64,000 nucleotides of DNA from Dysgonomonas sp. 511. GTDB taxonomy: Bacteria; Bacteroidota; Bacteroidia; Bacteroidales; Dysgonomonadaceae. Under the pieces are notes generated by a model. That model was not told the origin of the DNA. It saw only the letters and a program-made list of their open reading frames with translations, and searched no databases. Positions within the stretch are counted from its first letter, which is position 1. Each line of letters starts with the position of its first letter. The position numbers were made by a program, and so were the translations under genes. Location: NCBI RefSeq assembly GCF_010501105.1, contig NZ_QVMQ01000013.1:1-64000 (forward strand), in the 5' to 3' direction. Of this stretch, positions 9,169 to 18,369 are shown one piece after another.

Positions 9169-9777
9169 TTAATTGGTGTTTCCTTTAAATTTTTCCATTG
9201 TGACACTTGTATCAGAACTTATTCCTTCTTTTCGAAAAACTTTTACAAAGGTCAAAAATAATATCCTCAAATCCAACAGAAAAGAGACGTTATCCACATA
9301 CCATACATCGAATGCAAACTTCTCATCCCAGGAAATAGCATTCCGTCCATTTACTTGCGCCCACCCGGTGATACCCGGACGGACTTCATGCCTGCGCTTT
9401 TGTGTTTCGTTGTACAAAGGCAGGTACTCTTCGAGCAACGGTCTCGGTCCTATCAGGCTCATGTCGCCTTTTATGACATTCAGCAATTGGGGTATTTCAT
9501 CCAATGAGGTTTTTCTTACAAAAGTGCCGACCGAGGTTAAACGTTCTGCATCGGATAATAAATTCCCATCTTTATCCTTTTTGTCATTCATTGTTTTAAA
9601 CTTGATAACCTTGAAAATCTGACCATTTTTTCCGGGACGTCTTTGGAAAAAGAATGGTTTGCCATTGTTGGCAATTGCTAAAAATAAAGTTATAAGCAGG
9701 AATATAGGTGAGAGAAGAATGAATCCTACAAATGAAAACGAAAAATCGACCCCTCTTTTAATATATTTCTTATACAT
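9169..9777 (-). CDS. Undecaprenyl-phosphate sugar phosphotransferase (PglC-like)
   Basis: Predicted to start repeat-unit assembly by moving a phospho-sugar, probably diacetylbacillosamine phosphate, from UDP to undecaprenyl phosphate at the inner membrane. It is a small monotopic phosphoglycosyltransferase of 202 residues. It has one N-terminal re-entrant hydrophobic helix (residues 10-36), the FQRRPGKNG/KFKTM basic loop, the catalytic Asp-Glu pair in TSLDEIPQLLNV, and SLIGPRPLL and RPGITGWAQVNGRN downstream. This matches the short PglC group rather than the long WbaP type. It overlaps the upstream glycosyltransferase gene by 8 bases. Confidence 0.9.
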   Translation of the reverse strand: MYKKYIKRGVDFSFSFVGFILLSPIFLLITLFLAIANNGKPFFFQRRPGKNGQIFKVIKFKTMNDKKDKDGNLLSDAERLTSVGTFVRKTSLDEIPQLLNVIKGDMSLIGPRPLLEEYLPLYNETQKRRHEVRPGITGWAQVNGRNAISWDEKFAFDVWYVDNVSFLLDLRILFLTFVKVFRKEGISSDTSVTMEKFKGNTN

Positions 9778-10948
9778 CCTTTTTGTATCGTTTTTCTAAA
9801 GCTTTATACTCTTCAAGTAAGGCTTCCCAGACTTTTTTTTGTTCGTAACGCGATATTATCATTTCTCGAGCATTCAATCTCAATTGTTGGAGATAATTCT
9901 TGTCGACTACAAATTTAATCATTTTATCTTCTAATACCATAGCATTTTTGGAAGGAATAATTGTGCCATTGTTTCCTTCCTCAATGATTTCGTTACAGCC
10001 ATTTATGTTTGTAACAATTGCCGGTAAGCCCATTGCTCCGGCTTGCATTACAACATTGGGGAATCCTTCTCTATAACTGGGGAAAACTAAAGCATCGGAT
10101 ATTGCGAAATAGGGACGTACATCTGATTGCCAACCAATGGATATAATATGTTTATTTTTATTTATTACATCAAGTGTTTCTTCTTTTAACGGATCTAAAT
10201 TAGACTCTAATGGGCCAACCAGCAGAAGTTTTACTTCTGTATATTTCTGGTTTATATTGTCAAAAGCTTTTATCAGTTCATTTATACCCTTGTCGGATAC
10301 AAGACGGCCGACAAAAATGAATACGAAATCGTTTTCGTTTATATTTAATTCTTTTTTTAAACTTTGTTGTTGGCTGCTACTAAATAATAATGGGTTGAAA
10401 AAGGAAGTATCTATTCCATTTATATTACCATTGGCTATCACCTTGAGGGGTTTCGATGTTATTTTATATTGAATAAGATCTTTTTTTACACCCAGTCCTT
10501 CGGGATAAATGTTTGTTGCGCATCGGCATAATAGCCTATCCATCAGTATAAGAATAGATTGTAATATTCCATTTTTGGAAGGGAATATTAAACCTGTAAA
10601 CGTGTGCATACGTATAGGAATGCCTGCAAATTTAGCGGCTAACATAGATAATAATCCAGCTTTTGGAGTAATAGAATGAACTATATAGGGTTGCTCTTTC
10701 TTAAAATATTTGTACAATAGATACAACGCCCTTAAATCTTTCAAAGGGCTGATTTTTCGTTCAATACAAATAGACCTGGTGCGAATGCCTTCTCTTTCTG
10801 CAACCGCATCTAAATCTTCGCCAGGGGAACTGATTCCTGTTATATCATAATATTGATTTAGATAACGCAGCTGTCCTTTAAGTAGTATATTCAAGGATAT
10901 AGGGACAGTGGATATGCGGAAAAGCTTTTTTTTATGAGATAACTCCAT
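9770..10948 (-). CDS. Glycosyltransferase family 4 (PglA-like)
   Basis: GT-B glycosyltransferase predicted to add the second sugar to the lipid-linked primer. The C-terminal half has the GT4 donor site: VGRLVSDKGINELI near residue 215 and FPSYREGFPNVVMQAGAMG near 305, with the E-x7-E type pair. The N-terminal acceptor domain has the SITPKAGLLSMLAAKFAGI helix typical of PglA/WcaA-like members. The length is 392 residues. It overlaps the PglC-like gene by 8 bases and follows the next upstream gene by 24 bases. Position immediately before PglC mirrors the Campylobacter order pglA-pglC. Donor sugar cannot be read from sequence. Confidence 0.85.
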   Translation of the reverse strand: MELSHKKKLFRISTVPISLNILLKGQLRYLNQYYDITGISSPGEDLDAVAEREGIRTRSICIERKISPLKDLRALYLLYKYFKKEQPYIVHSITPKAGLLSMLAAKFAGIPIRMHTFTGLIFPSKNGILQSILILMDRLLCRCATNIYPEGLGVKKDLIQYKITSKPLKVIANGNINGIDTSFFNPLLFSSSQQQSLKKELNINENDFVFIFVGRLVSDKGINELIKAFDNINQKYTEVKLLLVGPLESNLDPLKEETLDVINKNKHIISIGWQSDVRPYFAISDALVFPSYREGFPNVVMQAGAMGLPAIVTNINGCNEIIEEGNNGTIIPSKNAMVLEDKMIKFVVDKNYLQQLRLNAREMIISRYEQKKVWEALLEEYKALEKRYKKDV

Positions 10949-10972
10949 TTGTTATGTTCATATTACATTTAT

Positions 10973-12055
10973 TTACGACATTATTCTTTTATAGACATCT
11001 TCGTATGCATTAACGGTCTTTTGGATATCGTATTCAGAAGCTCGTTGCATACATTTTTCAGCTATTTGCTGATAGTAGGACTTATTATTCATTAGTTCTT
11101 GAATAATACGAGCCAAAGCTTTCTCATCTCCTTTGGGGAATAATATCCCTGCACCTTCTGTTATTTCATGCAATCCATCTACATCACTTGCGATAAAAGG
11201 CTTCCCAACCGACATTCCCTCTATACTTGATAAAGAAAGTCCTTCATAATGGGAGGACATTACGATTATATCTGATGCCTTCAATATCTGTGGTATATCG
11301 CTTCGTATACCTGTAAATATAACACGATCTGTTAATTCTAGTTCTCTGGCTAAGGTTTCACACACTTTACGTCGTGGGCCCTCTCCGACTAAACATAATT
11401 TATATTGCAATGGCAGATAAGAAAAGGCACGAATTACAGTATCTTGATCTTTTTCATGACGAAATCCAGCGACCATAGTTATTATTATAGCTTTTGGATC
11501 CGAAACGAGTTCTTTTTTATCCAATGTTTCCGCATCATAAAAAGTTGATATATTTATACCATTTGATATCATGTGAAATTTTTCACTATAACCAATATAT
11601 TCACTCAAGAAATCCAATGTTTTAGGGGAAATAGAAATAATAGTATCGTATCTTTCGTATATGAATTTATCCAATAAGTAAAAACAAGGTGTTGACCGTC
11701 TTCGATTATTTGGACTATGTTCTGTTGTTACAAGTTTTACTTTACTAAAAGAAATATATTTAGCTAGAGCAACAAAATATTGGCAAGCGGTATTATGAGT
11801 ATGTATTATATCATAATGTTTAAGAAAAGATATTATCTTAAAAATAAAAAGAGGATTATAAACGGATTGTCCTATTTCCAAATGATGTATGTTTACTCCT
11901 TTGTCTTGCAACTGTTTCTTGAAAGAGGTTTCGGTTCCATCAAACAATAGGACATCCACCTGATACCCTTTTTCGATATATAGTGGAACCATATCTACAA
12001 TTAGCTTCTCGGCTCCTCCAAAATTAAGAGATGTTATGACCTGTAAGATACGCAT
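10973..12055 (-). CDS. Glycosyltransferase family 4
   Basis: GT-B enzyme for building the surface polysaccharide repeat unit. It shows the N-terminal glycine loop NFGGAEKLIVDM and the C-terminal donor motif SHYEGLSLSSIEGMSVGKP. The start at 12055 (MRILQVITS) is preferred because it lies just after the upstream acetyltransferase stop and fits family N-termini. A start at 12076 would add MYINFKY and overlap that gene by 17 bases. Sugar specificity is unknown. Confidence 0.85.
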   Translation of the reverse strand: MRILQVITSLNFGGAEKLIVDMVPLYIEKGYQVDVLLFDGTETSFKKQLQDKGVNIHHLEIGQSVYNPLFIFKIISFLKHYDIIHTHNTACQYFVALAKYISFSKVKLVTTEHSPNNRRRSTPCFYLLDKFIYERYDTIISISPKTLDFLSEYIGYSEKFHMISNGINISTFYDAETLDKKELVSDPKAIIITMVAGFRHEKDQDTVIRAFSYLPLQYKLCLVGEGPRRKVCETLARELELTDRVIFTGIRSDIPQILKASDIIVMSSHYEGLSLSSIEGMSVGKPFIASDVDGLHEITEGAGILFPKGDEKALARIIQELMNNKSYYQQIAEKCMQRASEYDIQKTVNAYEDVYKRIMS

Positions 12056-12059
12056 ATAC

Positions 12060-12605
12060 TTAAAGTTTATATACAATATATTTCCCTGTTGGATTGTCTC
12101 TTCTTATTATTTTATTTTGAGAATTTATTACAATCGAATCATCAGGAACATCGAAGTTTACAAATGAATTGGGAGCGATTAAGACATTATTTCCGATTTT
12201 AATATTACCAACAACTACTGAATTGGGCTGCATACACACATTATCTCCTATAATTGGAGTTCCTCTCTTTTTTCCTTCAGAAGAACCAACAGTACAACCT
12301 TGAGCAATATTAAAGTTTTTTCCTATTATAGCCCCTGGATGAATAACAATCAACCCAAAATGTACGATTCGAAACCCTCTATCAATAGATGTCTGATATG
12401 GGATTTGTATCCCATACTTTATAGAATATCTACGTAATAAGAAAAAATACAAAGGAAATAACCAATTTTTCTTTTGACAATTACGAAGAAAGTAAATATA
12501 TCTAAACCCTGGAGTAAAGAGTGTATATCTAAATAAAGACTTCAAGCTTCGGTTCCCAATATATCGATATAAGTCATCATATATGAAAGATTTTTTCTTC
12601 ATCAT
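12060..12605 (-). CDS. Serine acetyltransferase-like sugar O-acetyltransferase
   Basis: A 181-residue left-handed beta-helix acyltransferase of the CysE-like group found in capsule loci, presumably O-acetylating the repeat unit or an intermediate. An N-terminal basic helical stretch (about 1-65) precedes hexapeptide repeats with HFGLIVIHPGAIIGKNFNIA and IGDNVCMQPNSVVVGNIKIG. The conserved His of HPGA is the probable general base. It overlaps the upstream GT2 gene by 4 bases (ATGA). The Met at residue 2 is an equally good start. It is too short for true serine acetyltransferase and its context is glycan synthesis. Confidence 0.8.
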   Translation of the reverse strand: MMKKKSFIYDDLYRYIGNRSLKSLFRYTLFTPGFRYIYFLRNCQKKNWLFPLYFFLLRRYSIKYGIQIPYQTSIDRGFRIVHFGLIVIHPGAIIGKNFNIAQGCTVGSSEGKKRGTPIIGDNVCMQPNSVVVGNIKIGNNVLIAPNSFVNFDVPDDSIVINSQNKIIRRDNPTGKYIVYKL

Positions 12606-13501
12606 TTTCTTTTTTTTAATTTAAGACGGATATATAGATTCAATAAAATTCCAAATGGGAACGATGCAATTATAAGTTTCATATTGGATACTTTTGCCAA
12701 ATATGATATATCTTTAATAAAAATAACAGAGGATACCAAGTGTGTAGCATTCTTAAATCTTTCAATAAATGTCAATCCGTATTTAATTCTTGACAATCTT
12801 GAGAAAGCAAATCCTTTCGGATTATTTTTATATTGTCTAAATATATTTTTCGTAGAACCGTCAGCTAGATATTCGACTATACAAAATACCTTATTGACTG
12901 GTTTTAAATAATAATCTTGATCAATAAGCAAGTATTTATAATCTAAAGGAACAAATTTCTCGCCTTTAAAAACAGGATATTCGGGATAAGAGTTGACTAT
13001 ATCTGTTTTATAAACAAGTTTTTTATCACCTTTTACTTTGTATAATTGATATAATTCATTTAGTTTTACTTGATTTAGAAATTCTGGAATTTTTGTTCCA
13101 ATAATAGAGCCATCTTCAATAGCATCTAATCCAATAATTCCGGCACAAGTCGGATTATCATCTATAGGTTTTATTTCGTTTAATATCTCTTCTATTGCAT
13201 TTCGGGGCATATAATCATCAGAATCTATACAGATATTATATTTAGTTGTAATATTTTGATATGCTGTATTATGTGCTCCGTGCATACCTTGATTTTCCTG
13301 ATAGATATAGCGAATAGGTATTTTGTTTTCTTCAATCCATTGGTCAACTAGCTCTTTCGTATTATCACTAGAGCCATCATCTATAATAAGCCAAATAAAG
13401 TCTTTACTTGTTTGCCTGCATAAACTCTCATATGTACGCCATATTGTATGGGCACGATTATAGGCTGGAGTAAATACTGTAAGCATTTTATTTTCTATCA
13501 T
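12602..13501 (-). CDS. Glycosyltransferase family 2
   Basis: GT-A inverting glycosyltransferase. The N-terminal domain has LTVFTPAYNRAHTI at residues 7-20, the nucleotide-binding IIDDGSSDNT near 38, and the DxD-like metal motif IDSDDY near 93. A C-terminal hydrophobic stretch (about 245-290) suggests loose membrane attachment. The length is 299. It overlaps the polymerase gene upstream and the acetyltransferase downstream by 4 bases each, which indicates tight coupling. Met6 (13486) is an alternative start closer to the domain edge. Donor and acceptor are unknown. Confidence 0.88.
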   Translation of the reverse strand: MIENKMLTVFTPAYNRAHTIWRTYESLCRQTSKDFIWLIIDDGSSDNTKELVDQWIEENKIPIRYIYQENQGMHGAHNTAYQNITTKYNICIDSDDYMPRNAIEEILNEIKPIDDNPTCAGIIGLDAIEDGSIIGTKIPEFLNQVKLNELYQLYKVKGDKKLVYKTDIVNSYPEYPVFKGEKFVPLDYKYLLIDQDYYLKPVNKVFCIVEYLADGSTKNIFRQYKNNPKGFAFSRLSRIKYGLTFIERFKNATHLVSSVIFIKDISYLAKVSNMKLIIASFPFGILLNLYIRLKLKKRK

Positions 13502-14592
13502 CCTTTAATCCACATTAAAAAAGTAAATAAAACATGAGCCATCAATATAAGCCCAACCTTCTTGCCTTGATTTTTCCAAATAGGTAGCATCAATAATGGA
13601 TATGCTAAGACGATCGGATACATAAACCATGAAAGATAGGCAAAACGATTGGAGAAACTGGCACGAATCAACATAACCCAGAAGGCATTTGCCAATATGT
13701 ATGTGTGCAATAGTAACAAGTACTGGGAATCATATATTTTTTCCTTAAACACAACATACCAGCCTAATAGAATTGGCATGGCACTATACAAAAGAAAATC
13801 CCAGCGAAATCCGACACTACTAAATTGGTCATCGTATTCTCTATTGGTTAAATAATTATCTAACCGATCGTCAAATCCGAGCCCTGAAAAAATGTTTTCA
13901 ACAAAGCTTCCTGCCACAGCACTGATAATAATAGAAAAGAACCAAAAGGAATAGATAACTTTAGTCTTCTGGTAGAAACAGGAGATAATCATACAAAGAA
14001 TTGGTAATGCAGTAGACTTGTGAATACTAAAAGCTACGAAGCACAATATACCTGCGATTACTTGATCTCTTGTTTTCCCTTTTATGAAAGAAAGAGCTAA
14101 AATGACAAAACTACAAGCTAAACCATTCCGAATGCCATTAGTCCCATAAGAAAAAAAGGAAAAGGCTCCAAAACAAAATATTATTGCTAGCGTGGCATTA
14201 TTAGATATCAGTCGTTTGCATGCCCATAATATAAGTAATACATATCCAGCTTCGACAAGCAGAAAGAATCCGTGGACATCCATAAATAGAGCGCATGTAG
14301 ACATTAACCAGCTGAAAAGCCAATCTGAGGAATCAGGATCGTAAAACGCAGTATTGGCTTGAAGTGCATAATAAGACGATGCATAGTTTATGGTATCTCC
14401 AAAATAATAGCCTGAAACTGGTCTTAATCCAACCAGAATAATAAACAACACAACATATAATAAAATAAATGGGCTATTATTATTCTTTTCAAGAAAAGTA
14501 TTTGAATGCTTATTTAAGTATATAGTATATATACACGAAATTAATAATGTAGAGAATATATAAGCAGGGTAATAAGATGCTGGAGAAAACAT
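13498..14592 (-). CDS. EpsG-like O-antigen/capsule polymerase (Wzy role)
   Basis: A 364-residue multi-pass membrane protein with about ten hydrophobic segments and no other domain. Residues 50-85 contain VGLRPVSGYYFGDTINYASSYY, resembling the periplasmic loop of EpsG family proteins with conserved Arg and Asp. Residues 150-160 contain YGTNGIRNGLACSFV, similar to the RxG-R-x2-A motif of that family. In a locus with a Wzx-type flippase and Wzc/Wza it is the best candidate for the polymerase joining repeat units in the periplasm. Identification rests on topology, motif resemblance and context. Confidence 0.75.
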   Translation of the reverse strand: MFSPASYYPAYIFSTLLISCIYTIYLNKHSNTFLEKNNNSPFILLYVVLFIILVGLRPVSGYYFGDTINYASSYYALQANTAFYDPDSSDWLFSWLMSTCALFMDVHGFFLLVEAGYVLLILWACKRLISNNATLAIIFCFGAFSFFSYGTNGIRNGLACSFVILALSFIKGKTRDQVIAGILCFVAFSIHKSTALPILCMIISCFYQKTKVIYSFWFFSIIISAVAGSFVENIFSGLGFDDRLDNYLTNREYDDQFSSVGFRWDFLLYSAMPILLGWYVVFKEKIYDSQYLLLLHTYILANAFWVMLIRASFSNRFAYLSWFMYPIVLAYPLLMLPIWKNQGKKVGLILMAHVLFTFLMWIKG

Positions 14593-14689
14593 ATTTTATC
14601 TTATTATTTCATAATTACAACAAATCTAATTTTTATCGAATAGTTTATAAAAACTATGGGATTCGGATATTAAATTATCGTTTAATACA

Positions 14690-15889
14690 TTAATCTATCA
14701 AGCTGTATATCTTACGCACTTCATCGGAGTTGGAATAATCTGTCAACTTACAATTGTTTATTAGTTTTTTCTGTAAATCCGAATTTTGTAACAAGTATGA
14801 AATACCTTCTGCACAGCTTTCATTGTCCAAAGGTACAATAATTCCATCAAAACCATCCTGTAATTGGCTGGAAGAAGTTGCAAAATTTGTTATAACAACG
14901 GGCTTGCACAATATTTGTGCTTCGCGAACAGTTACGGCTTTCCCCTCGTATCTTGATGGCTGCACATAGATGTCACACGCTTTTATGTAGGGGTACGGAT
15001 TCGTTTTTTTTCCTAATATTATTACATTGTTTTGCATTTGTGTTTCTTCTATCTTTGCGCGTATTAATTTTTCATCACCACCATATCCTATTAGATACCA
15101 CCGAACATTATGCCCTTTTTGTATTAAATATTTACAGATAAAAGGAATATTATCAAAGTTTTTAGCGTCGCAGAAGCGCCCAACAGAGCAAATAGTATAT
15201 CCATCTTTAACAGAAATTACCTCATTACATATGTTTTCTTTTAGAGACTGATCTCTAATAAAAATGGGAGATAAAATATTTTCTATTAAAACAATTTTGT
15301 TCGCTAATGAGGGGAATTGACCCACAAATGAATTTGTACTACTATCCGAGATAGATGCTATATAATTATACTGATTCCACATGCTAAATTCGGTTTTCTT
15401 ATCAAAATCGAAAAATGAATAATCTGTATGTATCCAAGCTATCTTCTTTTTGCTCTTAACTTTATTGGCAGCAATGTAATGTGGCGTTAAAAAACTTATC
15501 GCTAAATCATATTCTTTATTGCTTATAGTAGGCAAAGAGCCTAGTAAATATTTTTGAAGGTAAGTTGGATAGACGAGATTCTCTGGCTTTAACTTATTTT
15601 GAGTACAGTACCTTTTTGCAAAAAAATGAGCCTTGAATTTATTAAATAATATGTCAAAATAGCCCTTTTTTAAGACTTTCTTGAAAGGTAATAACATACT
15701 GGCATACCTGTTGTTTTGAGGGATCAAGGATACTCCTTTTGGAATCAAGTTCATCAATTCACCATCATGAACAAATAAAAATAAGTCAATCTCATACTTT
15801 GTATAATCAAAACCGTTCAATAGGCCGATAAGGCTACGTTCGACTCCGCCGATTCGGAGATTATGAGAAATTATTATTATTTTTTTCAT
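14690..15889 (-). CDS. Glycosyltransferase family 4
   Basis: A 399-residue GT-B enzyme. The N-terminal loop ISHNLRIGGVERSLIG (residues 7-22) and the C-terminal donor site VQPSRYEGKAVTVREAQIL are clear, with an SVGRFCDAKNFDNI strand between them. The WIHTDYSFFDFDKK segment near residue 152 is typical of capsule GT4 members. Its start overlaps the upstream glycosyltransferase by 29 bases. The gene and its neighbours are visibly AT-rich compared with the housekeeping genes of the window, a common mark of exchanged capsule modules. Confidence 0.87.
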   Translation of the reverse strand: MKKIIIISHNLRIGGVERSLIGLLNGFDYTKYEIDLFLFVHDGELMNLIPKGVSLIPQNNRYASMLLPFKKVLKKGYFDILFNKFKAHFFAKRYCTQNKLKPENLVYPTYLQKYLLGSLPTISNKEYDLAISFLTPHYIAANKVKSKKKIAWIHTDYSFFDFDKKTEFSMWNQYNYIASISDSSTNSFVGQFPSLANKIVLIENILSPIFIRDQSLKENICNEVISVKDGYTICSVGRFCDAKNFDNIPFICKYLIQKGHNVRWYLIGYGGDEKLIRAKIEETQMQNNVIILGKKTNPYPYIKACDIYVQPSRYEGKAVTVREAQILCKPVVITNFATSSSQLQDGFDGIIVPLDNESCAEGISYLLQNSDLQKKLINNCKLTDYSNSDEVRKIYSLID

Positions 15890-16982
15890 CTATTAATTCT
15901 TTAAATAAATCATCCCATAGGGGTACGATACTTTCAGGTAAGTATTTTTCTGCTTTTGTTCGAGCATTTTGTCCCATCTCTATGCGTTTATCTTCATTCT
16001 CTATTAGATAAATAATCCTATCTGCTAGTTGTTGAATATCACCAACAGAGACAAGAAAACCATCCTCTCCATTTGTTATAATATCTGCAGGTCCATATGG
16101 ACAATCGAAAGAAATACAAGGTATACCATATGCCATAGCTTCAATTAATACCATGCCAAAACCTTCGAATCGAGATGTGAGAACGAATATTGAAGATTCC
16201 TGATATTTTTCATCAATCATTTTTACAGGATCATGTATAAAAACATTACTTTCAAGATTTTTTTCTATTATAAGGTCATGGTATGACGATTTTTTTTCAT
16301 TTTTCCCATATATGTCTAATGTCCAGTCGTCATGTGCCTTAGAGACTCTTTCCCATATTTCGATTAGTATATCTTGAGCTTTTTGATAAGATAATTTTCC
16401 AACATTTATTACTTTTTTATTTTTCAACTCAGAGATTACTTCCGGATAAAAAGGTAATGGGTTGGCAATAACTTCTATATTCGATAATTTCCATTCTAAC
16501 TTATTTCTTTCGGTTAAGACAATAAATCTATTATAAAGTCTCCCCCCAATATGCATAAGTTTATATAATATAGAGGTTTTTATGGATCCTAATTTTCCTG
16601 TTTGTCGAGATATTTCTTTTGAAACATGCCGCTCATAAATCATAGGACAAGGTTTTCTAAGAATTATGGGCAATAAGAAACCTTTCAATCCATCATCACA
16701 AACAGATATTATGTCCGGCTGTATTTTTTTTACAGATCTTATAATGCCCTTGATGTATGAATAAATTCCAGTATAAGACAGAGTATGAAATATTATTTGG
16801 GAACTGAATTTATAAAATGGTTCTTTGCCTTCTTCATTCAAGGAAAGTATATGCACCTCATATTTATAATTATCTGCTAAATAGGAGGCTTTAACTGATA
16901 AGACTCGTTCAAGTCCACCAGAGCCAGTAATTCCATTGGTGATATATAGTAATTTCATTAAATCAACTTTTTCATTTTTCAT
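15861..16982 (-). CDS. Glycosyltransferase family 4
   Basis: A 373-residue GT-B enzyme with ITGSGGLERVLSVKA near residue 18 and the donor site LTSRFEGFGMVLIEAMAYG near 270. NVGKLSYQKAQDILIEIWE precedes the donor site, as in GT4 enzymes of amylovoran/capsule type. A start at Met9 (16958, MKLLYITNG) would fit the family N-terminus better than Met1, and no ribosome site decides between them. It overlaps the next gene by 29 bases. A 292-base gap separates it from the GT2 gene upstream. Confidence 0.86.
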   Translation of the reverse strand: MKNEKVDLMKLLYITNGITGSGGLERVLSVKASYLADNYKYEVHILSLNEEGKEPFYKFSSQIIFHTLSYTGIYSYIKGIIRSVKKIQPDIISVCDDGLKGFLLPIILRKPCPMIYERHVSKEISRQTGKLGSIKTSILYKLMHIGGRLYNRFIVLTERNKLEWKLSNIEVIANPLPFYPEVISELKNKKVINVGKLSYQKAQDILIEIWERVSKAHDDWTLDIYGKNEKKSSYHDLIIEKNLESNVFIHDPVKMIDEKYQESSIFVLTSRFEGFGMVLIEAMAYGIPCISFDCPYGPADIITNGEDGFLVSVGDIQQLADRIIYLIENEDKRIEMGQNARTKAEKYLPESIVPLWDDLFKELIDEKNNNNFS

Positions 16983-17274
16983 CAGTAAAGTTTATACCAT
17001 TGAAGAAATTCCTACGCATATTCCAAGTAGTATTGGATAAACGTGAATATAGCATCATTAAGATTGCTATAGCTTTTAGCTGATTTGATTTTTGTAGGGG
17101 AATTAACATTAAGATATAATATTATTTAGAATTTATTTAAAGATAATTCTCTTATTTATTTCAAATACATTTAGAATACTACAAAATATACAAATGTCTA
17201 TATAAATTACTCTCACATTTCGATAAAAACTTTTTAAGAAAAACCAATACTATATCAGTTTCTATTTTTATTCT
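16983..17274. other. AT-rich gap inside the glycan locus
   Basis: This 292-base stretch is very AT-rich, has no ORF of note and no exact TAnnTTTG element on the minus strand. It is the largest break between the glycosyltransferase genes and could be a scar of module exchange. Confidence 0.4.
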
Positions 17275-18369
17275 TTATATAAACTTTTTTACCAATCTGG
17301 CTATATGAAAAAAATAATTATAAATCCTAACAAGAAATAATTTTTGAATCTTATAAGCGTAAAGATATAGTCGCCTTTCTCGATTTAAATATTTATGTTC
17401 TTCAACAAATGAGATTGCATCTTTAGTATAACAATGTTCCATTATTCGTTTCAATTCTTTTTTTTTCTCTTTTGTATTCCATATACAATCTTTATGAAAC
17501 ATATTGAAATTAATACATATCTCCACACTATTATAGAATCTTTTATTTAAATACTCATCATAACGAGAATCTTCAAGTTTCCAATAATTGCATAGGTTCT
17601 CGAAATGAGAACGAACTGAAACATATATATCAAAACGATCTTCAATAAAGTGAGAACGGGTATTCCCTATATTATAAATAAAATAGGTATATAGTATCTT
17701 TTGTGAAATATATGCCTTTTCAAGATATAAATACAACTTCAAATTGAAGACTTCATCTTGCTGAATACGTTGATCTTCATAAATTATATTATGTTTTTCT
17801 AAAAAAGACCGTCGGTAAAATTTATTCCAAGGAAAGCCATTTCCATTTTTTGTTAATAAAATAGTATCAACATATATTTGTTTCAATTCTTCATTACTAT
17901 GAATCTCTTGCTCAACAAAAGTAATCTCATCCCTAATATTATTTCTGCCGACCTCGATTGTGGAAAATCCAAATAAAATGAAATCCACCTGTTTTTCTTC
18001 CATTATTCGAACATTATAGTCCAATAATTCTTTATCTGCCAGATCATCAATATCAAAGAAATAGATATACTTGCCACTTGCTTTACTCATTCCTAGGTTT
18101 CTGGCACTTCCTGCACCACCATTTTTTTTATGGTAAACTTTAATGCGCTCTTCTTTTACGCTCCAATAATCACATAATTCCCCACTACCATCTGTAGAAC
18201 CATCGTCAATCAATAATATCTCTAAGTTTGCGTATGTTTGAGAAAGGATATTATTGATCCCTCTATCTATGAATTTTATTACATTATAAATAGGGACTAT
18301 TATAGAAACTAATGGCTCGAAATTAATAAGTTCTTTCATATCACAAGTTTTATATAATTTTAATCTCAC
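17275..18369 (-). CDS. Glycosyltransferase family 2
   Basis: A 364-residue GT-A enzyme. VSIIVPIYNVIKFIDRGINN lies at residues 22-41, LLIDDGSTDGSGELCD near 53, and the metal motif FDIDDLADK near 110. The C-terminal 130 residues are helical, basic and end in aromatic-rich segments, as is common in capsule GT2 proteins. Met11 (18339) may be the true start, but Met1 gives an ATGA-style 4-base overlap with the gene upstream. It is among the most AT-rich genes in the window. Sugar specificity is unknown. Confidence 0.86.
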   Translation of the reverse strand: MRLKLYKTCDMKELINFEPLVSIIVPIYNVIKFIDRGINNILSQTYANLEILLIDDGSTDGSGELCDYWSVKEERIKVYHKKNGGAGSARNLGMSKASGKYIYFFDIDDLADKELLDYNVRIMEEKQVDFILFGFSTIEVGRNNIRDEITFVEQEIHSNEELKQIYVDTILLTKNGNGFPWNKFYRRSFLEKHNIIYEDQRIQQDEVFNLKLYLYLEKAYISQKILYTYFIYNIGNTRSHFIEDRFDIYVSVRSHFENLCNYWKLEDSRYDEYLNKRFYNSVEICINFNMFHKDCIWNTKEKKKELKRIMEHCYTKDAISFVEEHKYLNRERRLYLYAYKIQKLFLVRIYNYFFHIARLVKKFI

